Source: CAZOOK01 sp964581385 (GTDB lineage: Bacteria; Pseudomonadota; Gammaproteobacteria; Nevskiales; Nevskiaceae). From it: a DNA stretch of 64,000 nucleotides. The notes beneath the pieces are model-generated. The model made no database searches, was not told the DNA's origin, and worked only from the letters and a program-made list of their open reading frames with translations. Shown here one piece after another: positions 1 to 8,598 of this stretch (position 1 is its first letter; every line of letters begins with the position of its first letter). The position numbers and the translations under genes are program-made. The stretch covers positions 148,214 through 212,213 of the forward strand of contig CAZOOK010000003.1 of assembly GCA_964581385.1 (NCBI GenBank), read 5' to 3'.

Positions 1-883
1 CGGTCATGTAGTCTGGTACCAGATCGCTGCCGAGTTCGTCTCGCTCGTTCACGGCGACCCAGAGTGCGCCAGTTTGCGGCTCCCAGGCCAGACCGACCGG
101 GTTGCGCAGGCCAGAGGCGAAGACGCGATGGTTGCCGGTTTTTGGATCGATCTCCCACACCGCTGCCCGCTCCTTTTCCGCATCAAGGCCGTTTTCACCG
201 GCATTGCTGTTCGACCCAACCCCCACGTAAAGCCTGCTGCCATCGGCGTTCGCAATCAGGCTCTTGGTCCAATGATGGTTGATTGGCCCCGCAGGTAGAT
301 TCGTGACCTTGGTCGCTGGCGCAGTGATCTGTGTCTCCCCTGTTTGGTAAGGAAAGCGCAGAACGGCGTCGGAATCGGCGACGAAGAGTTGATCGCCGAT
401 CAACGCCATTCCGAAAGGTGAACTCAGCCCCCGCAAGAATACCGAGCGCGTATTCGCAATGCCATCGCCGTTGCTGTCGCGCAGCAAGGTAATACGATTG
501 GCGCTGGCGCTTCTGCCGGAGCCGGCCCGTTTCATCGCTCGCTTTTGGATCCAGCCCCTGACGCCTTTGGAATCATCCGGCTTGGGTGGTGCATCGGTTT
601 CAGCGACCAGCACATCGCCATTTGGCAGCACATACAGCCAGCGTGGGTGATCCAGGTCGGAGGCAAACGCGTTTACCGTTGTCCCCGTTGCTGCGGTGGG
701 CGTTGCTCCTGCGGGCCAGCCTTTGGCTGGCGCGATGTGAAGCGTGGGGAAAAAGGACTTTTCCGGGGGTGGCAATGTCGGGTCGATTCCCGTGCCGGCG
801 GAGACGGGAAGTTGTGCAATATCGGCACAAGCCGCGACCGATGCGGCAAGCAAAATCAACAGAACGCGGTGTTTGAGTAGCAC
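1..883 (-). CDS. PQQ-dependent sugar (sorbosone/glucose) dehydrogenase-like lipoprotein, C-terminus cut by window
   Basis: The protein is read leftward from a GTG at 883 and runs off the left edge, so about 294 N-terminal residues are visible. The GTG follows an AAGGGA Shine-Dalgarno sequence. The N-terminus is a lipoprotein signal ending in VAAC (Cys19). Downstream are WLYVLPNGDVLVAET and, near the edge, RNPVGLAWEPQTGALWVAVN followed by ERDELGSDLVPDYMT. These are hallmark strings of the sorbosone-dehydrogenase/soluble glucose-dehydrogenase six-bladed propeller family, which oxidises sugars or aldehydes in the periplasm with PQQ. The substrate cannot be deduced. The catalytic C-terminal blades lie outside the window. 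Confidence 0.88.
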   Translation of the reverse strand, partial: MLLKHRVLLILLAASVAACADIAQLPVSAGTGIDPTLPPPEKSFFPTLHIAPAKGWPAGATPTAATGTTVNAFASDLDHPRWLYVLPNGDVLVAETDAPPKPDDSKGVRGWIQKRAMKRAGSGRSASANRITLLRDSNGDGIANTRSVFLRGLSSPFGMALIGDQLFVADSDAVLRFPYQTGETQITAPATKVTNLPAGPINHHWTKSLIANADGSRLYVGVGSNSNAGENGLDAEKERAAVWEIDPKTGNHRVFASGLRNPVGLAWEPQTGALWVAVNERDELGSDLVPDYMT

Positions 884-903
884 GGGTCAATTCCCTTTTA
901 AGG

Positions 904-1128
904 TCACGTAGGCTGGTTCTCGCGGGCGCCCCGAATGTTCAGTGCGGCCAGGGCCAGTTGCAGGGCGATGAGGGCGTAGGCGTGGTCATGCCAGCCCCAG
1001 ATGATCCACAGCACGTTGCTCAGCAGGAAGCACCAGAAGCCGATCTTGCGCCGGCGTTTGGATTGCCCCGCGATGAGCCATGCGGCAATCACCGTCGCCA
1101 GCACGGCCGGCCACTGAACAAGATTCAC
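904..1128 (-). CDS. Small membrane protein, function unknown
   Basis: About 74 residues with two or three hydrophobic segments: one near residues 5-20, then a K/R-rich loop (GQSKRRRKIG), then FWCFLLSNVLWIIWGW and a final helix YALIALQLALAALNI. I chose the GTG at 1128 because GGAGG sits 8 bases upstream; a GTG at 1146 would add six residues and has no such site. The layout recalls small proteins with a nicotinamide-transporter-like WxxWG helix, but I do not recognise the family. It lies directly upstream of the sugar dehydrogenase on the same strand and may be co-transcribed with it. Confidence 0.6.
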   Translation of the reverse strand: MNLVQWPAVLATVIAAWLIAGQSKRRRKIGFWCFLLSNVLWIIWGWHDHAYALIALQLALAALNIRGARENQPT

Positions 1129-1189
1129 GGCGCGCGCCTCCGTCACATGAATACGAATCCGACCTTGACGCCACGCTGTCCCGCAATCG

Positions 1190-1903
1190 CTAGCTCGCCG
1201 TTACATTGGGCAACAAGCGGTCGAATTCACGTTTGACTACGCCATAGCATTCGCAGGCCTCCTGCTCCAGGCGTGGCCGATCAAGCACGGTGAATGTTCC
1301 TCGGCTGTATCGGATCAGCCCAGCCGCCTGCAGTGTGCCCGTTGCGTCGGTGACGCCTTCGCGGCGTACGCCGAGCATGTTGGCGATCAGTCCTTGGGTC
1401 ATCATGAATTTATTGTCAGGTAGCCGATCCAGGCCGAGCAGCAGCCACCGGCCCAACTGCTGCGGCACCGTATGATGCTTGTTGCATGCCGCCGTCTGCG
1501 TCATCTGAGTCAGCAAGGCCTGCGTATAGCGCAAGAGCAGATGCCGCAAGGCCTCCGAGCGTTTGAATTCCTGTTTCAGCAAAGCGCCCTTCAGCCGAAA
1601 GGCATGGCCGTCGCTCTGCACCACCGCGCGGCCCGTGGTGGCTTCGCCCCCCATGAACAGTGAGACGCCGACGATGCCCTCGTTTCCCACCATGGCGGTC
1701 TCGGAGGAGTCGCCGTCCGCCATCACGTACAGAAGCGAAACGATGCAGTCGATGGGGAAATAAGCATGTTCCATGATTACGCCGGTTTCGTATATCACCT
1801 GTCCGAGCTTCATCCGCACCAGTTCAAGGTGTGGGGACAGGCGTTCCTGTTCTGCTTCCGGCAAACAGGCGAGCAGATGGTTTTGCTGTGGCTGGACAAA
1901 CAA
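1190..1903 (-). CDS. Crp/Fnr family transcriptional regulator (first of two paralogues)
   Basis: A 237-residue regulator with an N-terminal cyclic-nucleotide-binding-like beta-roll (LEL..GQVIYETG, VGNEGIVGVSLFMGG) and a C-terminal winged helix containing LIANMLGVRREGVTDA. It has no cysteine cluster of the Fnr Fe-S type, and the effector is unknown. I chose the TTG at 1903 because GAGGAG lies 9 bases before it and the product then begins like its paralogue at 3159-3887 (PQQNHLLA). A longer TTG start at 1948 is possible. The gene diverges from the DUF3309/BON pair, which it may control. Confidence 0.88.
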   Translation of the reverse strand: MFVQPQQNHLLACLPEAEQERLSPHLELVRMKLGQVIYETGVIMEHAYFPIDCIVSLLYVMADGDSSETAMVGNEGIVGVSLFMGGEATTGRAVVQSDGHAFRLKGALLKQEFKRSEALRHLLLRYTQALLTQMTQTAACNKHHTVPQQLGRWLLLGLDRLPDNKFMMTQGLIANMLGVRREGVTDATGTLQAAGLIRYSRGTFTVLDRPRLEQEACECYGVVKREFDRLLPNVTAS

Positions 1904-2221
1904 TTTTGCAGGCTCCTCGATTAGGGTGATGTGCCGGCACCGCGACAATGGCGGTAGACACTATTCCGCCGATTCCTGTGATACACCAAACGGCGCGCGC
2001 CCTCTGTGCGGTTGCGCACTGGGTATTCATTCGTGGGGAGGGCGCAGCGCCACACCGTTTAGGCTACGTGCGCTGCCAGACCGACGCCGTCGCGCATCGC
2101 GCGTAACAATCGGAGTAGCAATATTGACTGCACCAGCGGGCTTGGACCTGCAGGGAATTCGGCAGCCATGGCCGATTTCCGCGCCCAGGCCGCAACTGAT
2201 TCGACTTAGGAGGTCAGCCCC
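1904..2221. other. Divergent intergenic region between crp-like gene and DUF3309 gene
   Basis: About 318 bp with no convincing gene. It must hold the promoters of the leftward regulator and the rightward DUF3309/BON genes. The stretch GCGCGCATCGCGCG-like sequence near 2090-2105 is GC-rich and partly symmetrical, but I cannot assign an operator. A strong Shine-Dalgarno sequence (AGGAGG) at its right end serves the DUF3309 start. Confidence 0.5.
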
Positions 2222-2377
2222 ATGCTCGGCACCATTGTACTGATCGTCCTGGTGTTGTTCCTGGTCGGCGCTTTGCCGACGTGGCCGCACAGCAAGAATT
2301 GGGGCTACTACCCGAGCGGCGGATTAGGCGCCGTTGTCGTCGTCGTCCTCGTCTTGTTTCTCATGGGGCGAATTTGA
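2222..2377 (+). CDS. DUF3309 family small membrane peptide
   Basis: A 51-residue peptide with two hydrophobic helices separated by a short polar turn: MLGTIVLIVLVLFLVGALPT, then WPHSKNWGYYPSGGLG, then a valine-rich helix ending MGRI. This pattern, and the WPHS.NWGY.PSGG signature, are typical of the DUF3309 family, whose function is unknown. The ATG has a strong AGGAGG site upstream. It sits just before a BON protein, a frequent pairing in stress-related loci of proteobacteria. Confidence 0.85.
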   Translation: MLGTIVLIVLVLFLVGALPTWPHSKNWGYYPSGGLGAVVVVVLVLFLMGRI

Positions 2378-2468
2378 CTCGGAGCGGCATCCGATCGTCC
2401 TCCGTGACGAACGACCCGCAGACCCGTCGGTCGCACCACTCACAGCTGATTTCATCCGGAGAAGTACC

Positions 2469-3098
2469 ATGACTACAAAATCGTTTGGCAAGTCCACAAT
2501 CTACAAAGCCTTGATCGCGGCAAGCCTCGCCGCTGGCCTCAGCGCCGGTGCCTATGCCGCCGCCGCCGATTCCTCGATGTCGGAGCCACATAGCGACAGC
2601 GTCGGCGCGGCAATCGACGACACGGCGATCACGGCAAAGGTGAAATCCCAGTTCATTGGCGACAATCGCCTGAAGAACTCCGATATCAGCGTCACCTCCA
2701 CCAATGGCGTCGTCACGCTCACCGGTTCGGCGACCGGCCCGGATGCCAAGTCCGCCGCCGAAAAGCTTGCCAGTAGCGTCGACGGGGTGAAGAGCGTTGA
2801 CGATGATCTCCGTACACCATCCTCGGCCAGCACCGTCGAGAGCAAGATGGACAAGGCGGCATCCAAGACCAAAAGAGTCGCGTCCGACAGTTGGATCACC
2901 ACCAAGGTGAAGTCCGAAATCACGGCGGATAGCATGAGCAAGGGCTTTGATGTGAGTGTCACGACCAAGCACGGCGTCGTCGTGCTGAAAGGAACCCTGG
3001 CCAACCAGGATGCGATCGATCACGTCAAGGATCTCACCGAAAAGGTGAAAGGCGTGAAGAGTGTGGTCACATCTTCACTAAAGATCGCCAGCAATTAG
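2469..3098 (+). CDS. BON-domain periplasmic protein (OsmY-like)
   Basis: 209 residues, starting at the ATG after GGAGAAG. An N-terminal signal peptide (about residues 1-31, ending AYAAAA) is followed by two BON domains at about 46-112 and 135-205. Each begins with a D..ITAKVKSQ / DSWITTKVKSE helix and contains the S/V-T..GVV.L.G core strands and the GVKSV end. BON proteins bind phospholipid surfaces and are commonly induced by osmotic or envelope stress. It lies downstream of the DUF3309 peptide and between two Crp/Fnr paralogues, which suggests regulated stress expression (inference). Confidence 0.88.
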   Translation: MTTKSFGKSTIYKALIAASLAAGLSAGAYAAAADSSMSEPHSDSVGAAIDDTAITAKVKSQFIGDNRLKNSDISVTSTNGVVTLTGSATGPDAKSAAEKLASSVDGVKSVDDDLRTPSSASTVESKMDKAASKTKRVASDSWITTKVKSEITADSMSKGFDVSVTTKHGVVVLKGTLANQDAIDHVKDLTEKVKGVKSVVTSSLKIASN

Positions 3099-3158
3099 TT
3101 TTTTCTTACCGGCATCGGTGGTCCGGGGTTGGCCGGCGGTGTTCGATCCACCCTTTCT

Positions 3159-3887
3159 TCAATGGACCGGACGTGGAGGAAGGTAGGGCAGCAGACGATC
3201 AGTCTCCTTCTTGACCACGGCGTAACACTCGCAACTCAGCGTCTCAAGTTTGAGCCGGTCCAGCACGGTGATTTTTCCACGGTTGTATTGGATCACCCCG
3301 GCCTTCTGCAACTTGCCGGCGGCATCGGTAACGCCTTCGCGGCGCACGCCCAGCATGTTGGCGATAAGTTCATGGGTCATGGTCAAGCGGTTGCTCGGCA
3401 GGCGGTCCAGAGAAAGCAGCAGCCAGCGGCACAGTTGCTGATCCACCGTGTGATGTCGGTTGCACACTGCGGTCTGGGACATTTGAGTGATGAGAGACTG
3501 CGTGTAGCGCAGCAGCAGGTACTGCAGTTCCTGGTGGCGGGTGAACTCTGCCTTTAACCGCTGTCCCGTTAGCTGGTATGCGGAACCCGCGCTCTGAACA
3601 ATGGCCCGGCTTGGGGTGCTTTCGCCGCCCATGAACAAGGAGATGCCGACGATACCGTCATTGCCCACCACCGAGATTTCACCCGAGGCCCCGTTTTCCA
3701 TCACGTACAGCATCGATACGATGGAATCGGTTGGAAAATAGACGTGCCGTAAAGTGTCCCCGGATTCATACAGGACCTTGCCGAGCGGCAGAGATATCAG
3801 TTCGAGATGAGGGAACAGGCGATCCTGCACTTCGTCTGACAAGGCTGCGAGAAGATGGTTTTGCTGCGGCGTGGGTGTATCGGGCAT
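3159..3887 (-). CDS. Crp/Fnr family transcriptional regulator (second paralogue)
   Basis: A 242-residue regulator from ATG 3887 (MPDTPTPQQNHLLAAL). It is strongly similar along its length to the product of 1190-1903: PHLEL.SLPLGKVLYESG, VGNDGIVGISLFMGGE, RYTQSLITQMSQTAVCNRHHT and the helix-turn-helix LIANMLGVRREGVTDA. The N-terminal domain is a cNMP-binding-type roll and the C-terminal domain a winged helix. The two copies flank the DUF3309/BON genes, and this one converges on the BON gene, suggesting a local duplication. The effector is unknown. Confidence 0.88.
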   Translation of the reverse strand: MPDTPTPQQNHLLAALSDEVQDRLFPHLELISLPLGKVLYESGDTLRHVYFPTDSIVSMLYVMENGASGEISVVGNDGIVGISLFMGGESTPSRAIVQSAGSAYQLTGQRLKAEFTRHQELQYLLLRYTQSLITQMSQTAVCNRHHTVDQQLCRWLLLSLDRLPSNRLTMTHELIANMLGVRREGVTDAAGKLQKAGVIQYNRGKITVLDRLKLETLSCECYAVVKKETDRLLPYLPPRPVH

Positions 3888-4428
3888 ACCAATTTCTGTT
3901 TGCGTGAAAGAAGCAGGAAACAAACGCGCTGTTGGTGAGTAATTAGCCAGGATGCCACGATCCTTGTGTGCTCCAGCGCGGAGTACACAATACACCTGGA
4001 CGATCGGCTAGGCGCTGATACCGTGGTCGGCAGCGTCGTCGCGAGTAATTTGCCAACCCATAACATACATTGGCACAAGAGAATTTAGCGATGATGTAGC
4101 CGCGCGATGCCGGCAGGCTGGCGCGAAACATTCCTTCCACTGCCCAGCGGATTGGGACCAAACCGCCCGCGCTGTCGCCTGCTTACGCTAATAGATGCAA
4201 GCCCATCTTAGTACTGACCCTGGGCGAGGTTCGGGTCCTTACTAGAAGACACCTGACCTAAGTACCTATTTGAAAACAGTACTGTAAATCTAGAAATAGC
4301 TGTTTTGAATCTCAAACCAACCCAGAAAATCTGGGTCAGCCGTTGTCCCCACGAGGCCCAGTGTGCGGCCTTCCACCTTTCCCGCAACACCCCGCCCCTC
4401 ATCTGCCGGGGCGGCAGATATTCATAAC
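3888..4428. other. AT-richer non-coding stretch
   Basis: About 540 bp with no convincing gene, upstream of the second crp-like gene and downstream of a decayed cytochrome fragment. The part from about 4080 to 4340 is visibly more AT-rich than the surroundings. A small perfect hairpin (ACCCAG-aaaat-CTGGGT) lies at 4320-4336, and a GC-rich inverted repeat (CCGCCCC...GGGGCGG) near 4390-4414. Neither is followed by a T-run, so I do not call terminators. Confidence 0.45.
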
Positions 4429-4618
4429 CTACGACGTCAGAATATGTTCTGACCAGCGTAGGAATATCAGTGCCGGATTGTGTACACCAGGGATGCGGCA
4501 AGGCTGGCAGACCGATCGGTCTGGGCGTTCCCATTTCCGCACCGTAATTCTTGCGCATGGATTGATAGTCCCAGTAGTAGTAGTAGTAGTAGTAGTAGCT
4601 GCTATCCCACGGCACGGT
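4429..4618 (-). pseudogene. Decayed copy of the 3' end of the di-haem cytochrome c gene
   Basis: Read leftward, this segment encodes a close copy of the C-terminal ~60 residues of the cytochrome at 6183-8498: VPWDSSY..WDYQSMRKNYG, AEMGTPRPIGLPALPHPWC and TQSGTDIPTLV. The intact gene has NSYYYWDYQ, whereas here the tyrosine run has grown to eight. An extra base after TLV shifts the frame, so the intact end EYILTL* is destroyed. Similarity starts about position 4618 and stops about 4429, matching about 6181-6356 in the same orientation. No start codon or haem motif is present, so it is a fragment rather than a working gene. Confidence 0.85.
4573..4596. repeat. (AGT)8 trinucleotide microsatellite
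   Basis: Eight consecutive AGT units, read as eight tyrosine codons on the minus strand of the cytochrome fragment. The corresponding place in the intact gene (about 6325-6340) has only three units. The repeat is probably a product of replication slippage after the copy lost function. Confidence 0.9.
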
Positions 4619-4868
4619 CGGCGTCTGTTCACCGGTCAATAAATTTCCGTACCAGCCGCTATATATCGAACGCCAAAGGGTTGCAAGGCAAAAATATGCT
4701 CACAGTAGCCAGTCGGATAATAACGTCCGGTTCTCTTTTATTCGCTCCGGTGGACCCGAAACGAACCGGAATTTATCGCGCTACTGCACCGACGCAGCGG
4801 GCGGAGAACGCAGTGGCTGAATCCGCACTTGCGATCCGACACCTTGGCGCCTCGGGCGGAAGATTGTG

Positions 4869-6083
4869 ATGGAACATCGATCCGCGAACTTCCCCCTCCC
4901 GCCTGAACCGAGCGCCGAGGACATTCAAAGCAATGAATTCAAGTTGCGGAGCTGGCCACCGCGCTTCGACAACGAGCACATTGAACGCCAGTATCTGGAA
5001 GCCTCGCTGGAGTCTACCGCGCGTACGCGTGTGATCTGCGTCCTGCTTGCCAGTCTGCTTGCGGTACTGAGTCCGTTCACCGCCAAAGCGATGTTGGCCG
5101 CCACCCCGGAACTGATCCCCATTTACATCGGCGGAGCGCTGCTCGTTCAACTGCCGCTATTTCTTTTGATGATCTGGGTGTCCCTGAACAAATCCTGGTC
5201 AGTTCGCTTCACTGCGCCGCTGATTCTGATTCTGATGATCGGCAGCCAGATCGACACTGAGTACTTCCGTCTGGTCAGCATCGCTCATTCCATGGAATTT
5301 CCGTCTACAGCGCCCTTTCTTGGGCTGTGCCTGGGCGGGCTGGTGTTTGGACTGCCTATGCGGCAGATCGTGCCGGCGCTGGCCGTGTATTTCCTCGCAG
5401 TCAAGGGATACGAATTCGTCCAGCTCGACCATACCTCGCAGCGCAATACCGCAATCTTGGTCGATTCCTTCATTGTTGCGTTGTCACTCATCGCTGGCTT
5501 GCGCATGGATCTCGCGCGCCGCCAGGGATTTGCGCGGCTGGCGCTCACCGAACAGCGTGCCTATCACGATCCGTTGACCAGCCTCTGCAACCGCTGGGGA
5601 TTTGAACGCGACGCGGAGCGCATCGTGCGTCATGCCGCCCGCGAACGCCGCGCGGTGACACTGGCCATCATCGCACCGGATCATTTCAATCAGATCATCG
5701 ATGCGGCAGGTAATGCCGTAGGCGACAGCGTGCTGTCGCAGATCGGAGCCTGCCTAAATCAGCACATACGCCGTCCGCTCGATTCCGCGGGGCGCATCGG
5801 CGCCGACGAGTTCGCGCTATTGTGGTACACCCCGCGCGATGAGTTCAGTTCAGATATCGGCGATCGGATCGTGGCATCCGTGCGCGCGCTCGCCATCCCG
5901 CATCCGAGCATGGCAGGCCACGTCGTCACTGTGAGTGTGGGCGTCGCAACACTGGTTCCAAAAGGCAACAACGATCTGGATCGGTTGATGCGGATCGCCG
6001 ATGAACAGCTGTATCTGGCCAAGAGCTCGGGACGGGATACCTGCCGGGCCGCTCCATTCAACGTTGTCAGCATTGCCTCATAA
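4869..6083 (+). CDS. Membrane-anchored GGDEF-family protein with degenerate GADEF site
   Basis: 404 residues. The N-terminal half holds about six predicted membrane helices between residues 50 and 220 (for example VICVLLASLLAVLSPF and IYIGGALLVQLPLFLLMIW). The C-terminal half is a GGDEF domain with the DPLTSLCNRWGFE opening (D.LT.L.NR) and the signature RIGADEF at about 309-315. The second glycine of GGDEF is alanine, which may impair diguanylate cyclase activity; an RxxD inhibitory site is not obvious. I prefer the ATG at 4869, 6 bases after GGAAG, over the adjacent GTG at 4866. The gene lies between two copies of the cytochrome 3' end. Confidence 0.85.
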   Translation: MEHRSANFPLPPEPSAEDIQSNEFKLRSWPPRFDNEHIERQYLEASLESTARTRVICVLLASLLAVLSPFTAKAMLAATPELIPIYIGGALLVQLPLFLLMIWVSLNKSWSVRFTAPLILILMIGSQIDTEYFRLVSIAHSMEFPSTAPFLGLCLGGLVFGLPMRQIVPALAVYFLAVKGYEFVQLDHTSQRNTAILVDSFIVALSLIAGLRMDLARRQGFARLALTEQRAYHDPLTSLCNRWGFERDAERIVRHAARERRAVTLAIIAPDHFNQIIDAAGNAVGDSVLSQIGACLNQHIRRPLDSAGRIGADEFALLWYTPRDEFSSDIGDRIVASVRALAIPHPSMAGHVVTVSVGVATLVPKGNNDLDRLMRIADEQLYLAKSSGRDTCRAAPFNVVSIAS

Positions 6084-6182
6084 GACATCGTCAATGCGCG
6101 ATCTCAGGCGCGTGCGACTGTCGACCTTTACCTGCGACGCCCCGTTAGCGATCGCCATCGCCGGCGCGACAGATCGCCGTAC

Positions 6183-8498
6183 CTACAGCGTCAGAATGTA
6201 TTCGACCAGCGTAGAAATATCAGTGCCGGATTGAGTACACCATGGATGCGGTGCAGCCGGTAAGCCGATCGGTGCTGGCGCTCCCATTTCAGCACCGTAG
6301 TTCTTGCGCATGGATTGATAGTCCCAGTAGTAGTAGCTGTTGTCCCACGGCACGGTAACGAAATACTTGTGGCGCTCGATGAAGAGGTTGCGCTGCGCCG
6401 CCATGTCGTTCTTGAATTTCGACTGACCCCGATAGACACGGAATACGTCACCCTTGCGATTGAGATCGGGCGCAGGCGTCGGCTGATCCGGCGAACCGGT
6501 CGCGGGCCGCACCGGCTGGTGCAAGGTGTAATACTGGTTGTAAAGCGCAGTACCTTCCGTGCAGCGGTCCGGATTGACCAGATCCTCCAGGTTGCGCACA
6601 TGGCCGTCGCTGAGCAGGCCGCGCGATTCGACCCAATATTCGTCACGCAGGAAAGTTGCGCGGATCGACTGCGCCTGCTGTTGATAAACCGTCGGTTCGA
6701 AGAAGCGTCCGACCTGATCGAGCCGGAACATCTGCTCGTTGGTATTGGCGCCCAACTTGTCGCTATGACAACTGCCGCAGTCGCGAGTAAACACTGTCTT
6801 GCCTCTGGCGACCGCCGCAGAAACGCCGTTGTAAGATGGCCAGCCGGATTGCACGAACGCGCCCTCGGTCAGCGCTGAATTTCCGGCCTGCGCTGCAAGC
6901 AGGTTGTTGGCTTTCAGCCACCGGTACAGACCGGCGTTGCGCAGATCGCCATCATTGGCGTCCAGGGTCGTCATGTATGCCGTCAGCGCCTGCAAAGAAT
7001 GCGTATCCATGGAACCCAGCGAGCCATCGGGTTCCTGCGAATGGATGTATGAGCCTTCGAAACCGACATACGATTCTGTATGCGACAGCGAACGCCGGAT
7101 CGCCATGTAGTTGGTGATGTTCGGAATTGCGATCGGCGAGAACTGGTAATCGTTGTCATACAAGCTGCCTTCATCCGAGGCGCGGATAATTGTGTGCTCC
7201 CCGGTGCCGCCAGGTATCACGTAAACGAGCGCCGTCTTGTCCACCTTGGCATTGCCGGGTGCCCACGCCGGACCCGGCTCGCTGCCGACGATGCCGTCGA
7301 AGGTCGGTTTGCCCTTCTTGCCCAGCACCGACCACTTCATGCTCCAGCCAGGATTCGGCAGTCCCGGCACCACCTGGGTCAAGGTCTGTGCGCCCTTCTG
7401 ATAGCTGATTCTGTAACCGTGGCACGAAGAGCAATTGAAGCCCGGCCACTGTCCTTTTCCGCTATAGGGATCGACGGATTGCGCATACCGATAGCCGACC
7501 CAGCCGGTCGAACTGGTCGTGCCCGCGAGTAGCTGCGGCCCGACGCTCAGCAATCCGGGTATGGGATTCGATTGCGGATAAGGATCGAAGTTGACGTCGC
7601 TGTACGCTTCGGCCGGATCTTCACCTGCGGTGGTCTTGTAGGCATTGAACAGAACAGCCGGATCCGCAGTTTGCCCGGTGATCGGATCCTTGGTCTTGTA
7701 AGCCAGGATGCTCGGCCAATCGAGATGCCGGATGTGATGTGACAACCCGAGGTTGAAGTCATAGGACCAGAAGATCTGCCGGCCCAGTTGAGTCAAACCG
7801 GTGAAGTTTGGATTGACGATACTGACGTTGATCGGCGTAATCGCCTGTGTCTGCGCCGTCAAATTGGAAACGATATCGCAGGGATAAGAAAAACCCTGGT
7901 CAGTCGGAATGCGATAAGTCTGCGCATCGATGATGTTCTGCGGCGCCAGCGGCTTGAGCAGAGAGTTCAAGTAACCTGTGCGTTTCTGGATCTGGAGTTG
8001 CAGCGGCCCCTTGCTGACGTGCACCGGTACCGTAAACACCACTTGGCTGTCGGTCCAGCTCTGGATGTCACTGCTCCAAGTGCTCTGCGTCGTCGGAATC
8101 TCATAATTGACCTGCGAAGCAAGGTCGAGCTTCTGCACGTACATGTTGAGGTCGGTTTCCAGCACGCGGCTGTTGCCGATCATGATCTTGCTGAAATCGA
8201 TATCCGGCCCGGCACCGAAACCGCTACCGATCAGCGTGACCGTGTCGCCCGGCGTCAGCGTTGGCGACGTGTTCGGCGTGATCGACGACCACACCTGCGT
8301 ACCATTTACCAGCATGCGCTGCACGACGGGCTGCGGAAAACTCTGCGCCGATGTGGCGCGCTGCAACTCGCGGACCGCATTAAAGCTGCATACGGATGCC
8401 TGGTCCGGAAAAACCGGCGCAGTCGCCATCGCCGCGTCGTGGATTACGAACGACACCAGCACAAGGCCAGAAGCCAGATAGGTTTTCGATTTGAACAT
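6183..8498 (-). CDS. Secreted di-haem cytochrome c with an IPT/TIG-like N-terminal domain
   Basis: 771 residues from the ATG at 8498, preceded by GAGGAGAG. A signal peptide (about 1-27) precedes a beta-rich segment at about 55-170 with ITPNTSPTLTPGDTVTLIGS, typical of IPT/TIG Ig-like domains. Two haem c motifs follow: CSSCH at 356-360 and CGSCH at 574-578. The ~218-residue spacing and the conserved C-terminal block fit the di-haem peroxidase/MauG/RoxA superfamily in general. I cannot assign it to peroxidase, rubber oxygenase or another subgroup. A decayed duplicate of its 3' end lies at 4429-4618. Maturation would need a cytochrome c biogenesis system; ccmAB are nearby. Confidence 0.8.
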   Translation of the reverse strand: MFKSKTYLASGLVLVSFVIHDAAMATAPVFPDQASVCSFNAVRELQRATSAQSFPQPVVQRMLVNGTQVWSSITPNTSPTLTPGDTVTLIGSGFGAGPDIDFSKIMIGNSRVLETDLNMYVQKLDLASQVNYEIPTTQSTWSSDIQSWTDSQVVFTVPVHVSKGPLQLQIQKRTGYLNSLLKPLAPQNIIDAQTYRIPTDQGFSYPCDIVSNLTAQTQAITPINVSIVNPNFTGLTQLGRQIFWSYDFNLGLSHHIRHLDWPSILAYKTKDPITGQTADPAVLFNAYKTTAGEDPAEAYSDVNFDPYPQSNPIPGLLSVGPQLLAGTTSSTGWVGYRYAQSVDPYSGKGQWPGFNCSSCHGYRISYQKGAQTLTQVVPGLPNPGWSMKWSVLGKKGKPTFDGIVGSEPGPAWAPGNAKVDKTALVYVIPGGTGEHTIIRASDEGSLYDNDYQFSPIAIPNITNYMAIRRSLSHTESYVGFEGSYIHSQEPDGSLGSMDTHSLQALTAYMTTLDANDGDLRNAGLYRWLKANNLLAAQAGNSALTEGAFVQSGWPSYNGVSAAVARGKTVFTRDCGSCHSDKLGANTNEQMFRLDQVGRFFEPTVYQQQAQSIRATFLRDEYWVESRGLLSDGHVRNLEDLVNPDRCTEGTALYNQYYTLHQPVRPATGSPDQPTPAPDLNRKGDVFRVYRGQSKFKNDMAAQRNLFIERHKYFVTVPWDNSYYYWDYQSMRKNYGAEMGAPAPIGLPAAPHPWCTQSGTDISTLVEYILTL

Positions 8499-8598
8499 TG
8501 TTAGTTCTCTCCTCACACCAAATATCGGATACTGGACTCGCGGGTCCATTTTTTAATGCCGACACGACGAACCATACGCAAGGAGAAGACGGCAAGTA

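Noticed and set aside
3099..3158. TTTTTTC just after the BON gene as a terminator
   Set aside because: The T-run is not preceded by a stable hairpin on the plus strand.
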